5,982 nucleotides of DNA, taken from Lachnospiraceae bacterium. Its GTDB lineage: Bacteria; Bacillota_A; Clostridia; Lachnospirales; Lachnospiraceae. The DNA is taken from contig JAILCT010000109.1 of assembly GCA_024690425.1 (NCBI GenBank), positions 1 through 5,982 on the forward strand. Direction: 5' to 3'. The position numbers were made by a program, and so were the translations under genes. Below, piece after piece: positions 5,765 to 5,982 of the stretch. Each line of letters opens with the position of its first letter. The stretch's first letter is position 1. The notes under the pieces are model-generated. The model worked only from the letters and a program-made list of their open reading frames with translations, was not told the origin of the DNA and did no database searches.

Positions 5765-5982
5765 ATGATCTATTCAACAGAAGTAAAGGCAATGTGTCCT
5801 GTTCATCAGGGCGCACGTCATGGCGCAGCTCCCATACCCGAAGAAGCAAAATGGGTAAAGGCTAAAGAGATTAAGGATATATCCGGATACACACATGGTA
5901 TCGGATGGTGCGCTCCCCAGCAGGGATGCTGTAAGTTATCCTTAAACGTTAAGGATGGTATCATCCAGGAAGCCCTGGTTGA
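5765..5982 (+). CDS. NifU/IscU-like iron-sulfur cluster assembly scaffold protein (partial, 3' end outside window)
   Basis: The first 72 codons are present. The sequence MIYSTEVKAMCPVHQGARHG, then PIPEEAKWVKAKEIKDISG and THGIGWCAPQQG at 43-54, matches the N-terminus of the NifU-like scaffold proteins that in Clostridia are encoded next to the so-called GGGtGRT protein. C11 lies in the short N-terminal M-C-P-V motif; C49, C55 and C56 lie in the WCAPQQG-CC segment; K57-L-x-L-N-V-K starts the core fold, and the G-I-I-Q-E-A-L-V strand at 65-72 precedes the conserved cysteine loop, which is beyond the window. The role by family is assembly of iron-sulfur clusters in the cytoplasm, but this subgroup is little studied. 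Promoter, inverted repeat and ribosome site directly upstream suggest separate control from the DUF3737 gene. Confidence 0.82.
   Translation, partial: MIYSTEVKAMCPVHQGARHGAAPIPEEAKWVKAKEIKDISGYTHGIGWCAPQQGCCKLSLNVKDGIIQEALV

Overview
The window looks like a chromosomal segment of a Firmicute of the Clostridia, most likely a Lachnospiraceae member (Butyrivibrio-like). I infer this from protein character (DUF1848, DUF3737, a NifU-like scaffold of the kind that accompanies the GGGtGRT protein, a clostridial KdpDE pair), strong AGGAGG-type ribosome binding sites and moderate GC. No rRNA, tRNA, CRISPR array, insertion sequence or phage gene is visible.

Left block (1-1892, + strand). It opens with the C-terminal end of a YcaQ-type winged-helix DNA glycosylase. 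Next comes a short gap holding what looks like the first 14 codons of a lost GyrI-like gene. A complete DUF1848 protein follows, with a radical-SAM-like CX3CX2C cysteine cluster at its C-terminus, and then a complete family-6 uracil-DNA-glycosylase-superfamily enzyme (DNA-deoxyinosine/hypoxanthine glycosylase). Two of these genes act on damaged DNA bases, so the block reads as a small base-repair neighbourhood in which the role of DUF1848 is open.

Middle block (1894-4603, - strand). A kdpD-kdpE two-component operon converges on the glycosylase gene with one base between the stop codons. KdpD lacks the usual N-terminal KdpD domain and starts directly at the universal-stress-protein domain; the four membrane helices, GAF-like region and kinase core are intact. 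kdpE overlaps kdpD by 8 bp. No kdpFABC transporter genes are in the window.

Divergent region (4604-4836). It holds the kdpD and DUF3737 promoters and an OmpR/PmrA-style box, CTTAAT-N5-CTTAAT, plus a further copy two helical turns away. The array lies just upstream of a weak candidate kdpD promoter, which suggests that KdpE controls its own operon.

Right block (4837-5982, + strand). A complete DUF3737 right-handed beta-helix protein is followed by the start of a NifU-like iron-sulfur scaffold gene. The latter has its own promoter with a perfect 8-bp inverted repeat between the -35 and -10 elements, a good operator candidate.

Nothing here is a clear new multi-gene defence or biosynthetic system. 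The points most worth attention are the headless KdpD with its operator array, the DUF1848/glycosylase association with the GyrI-like remnant, and the inverted repeat in the iron-sulfur gene promoter.
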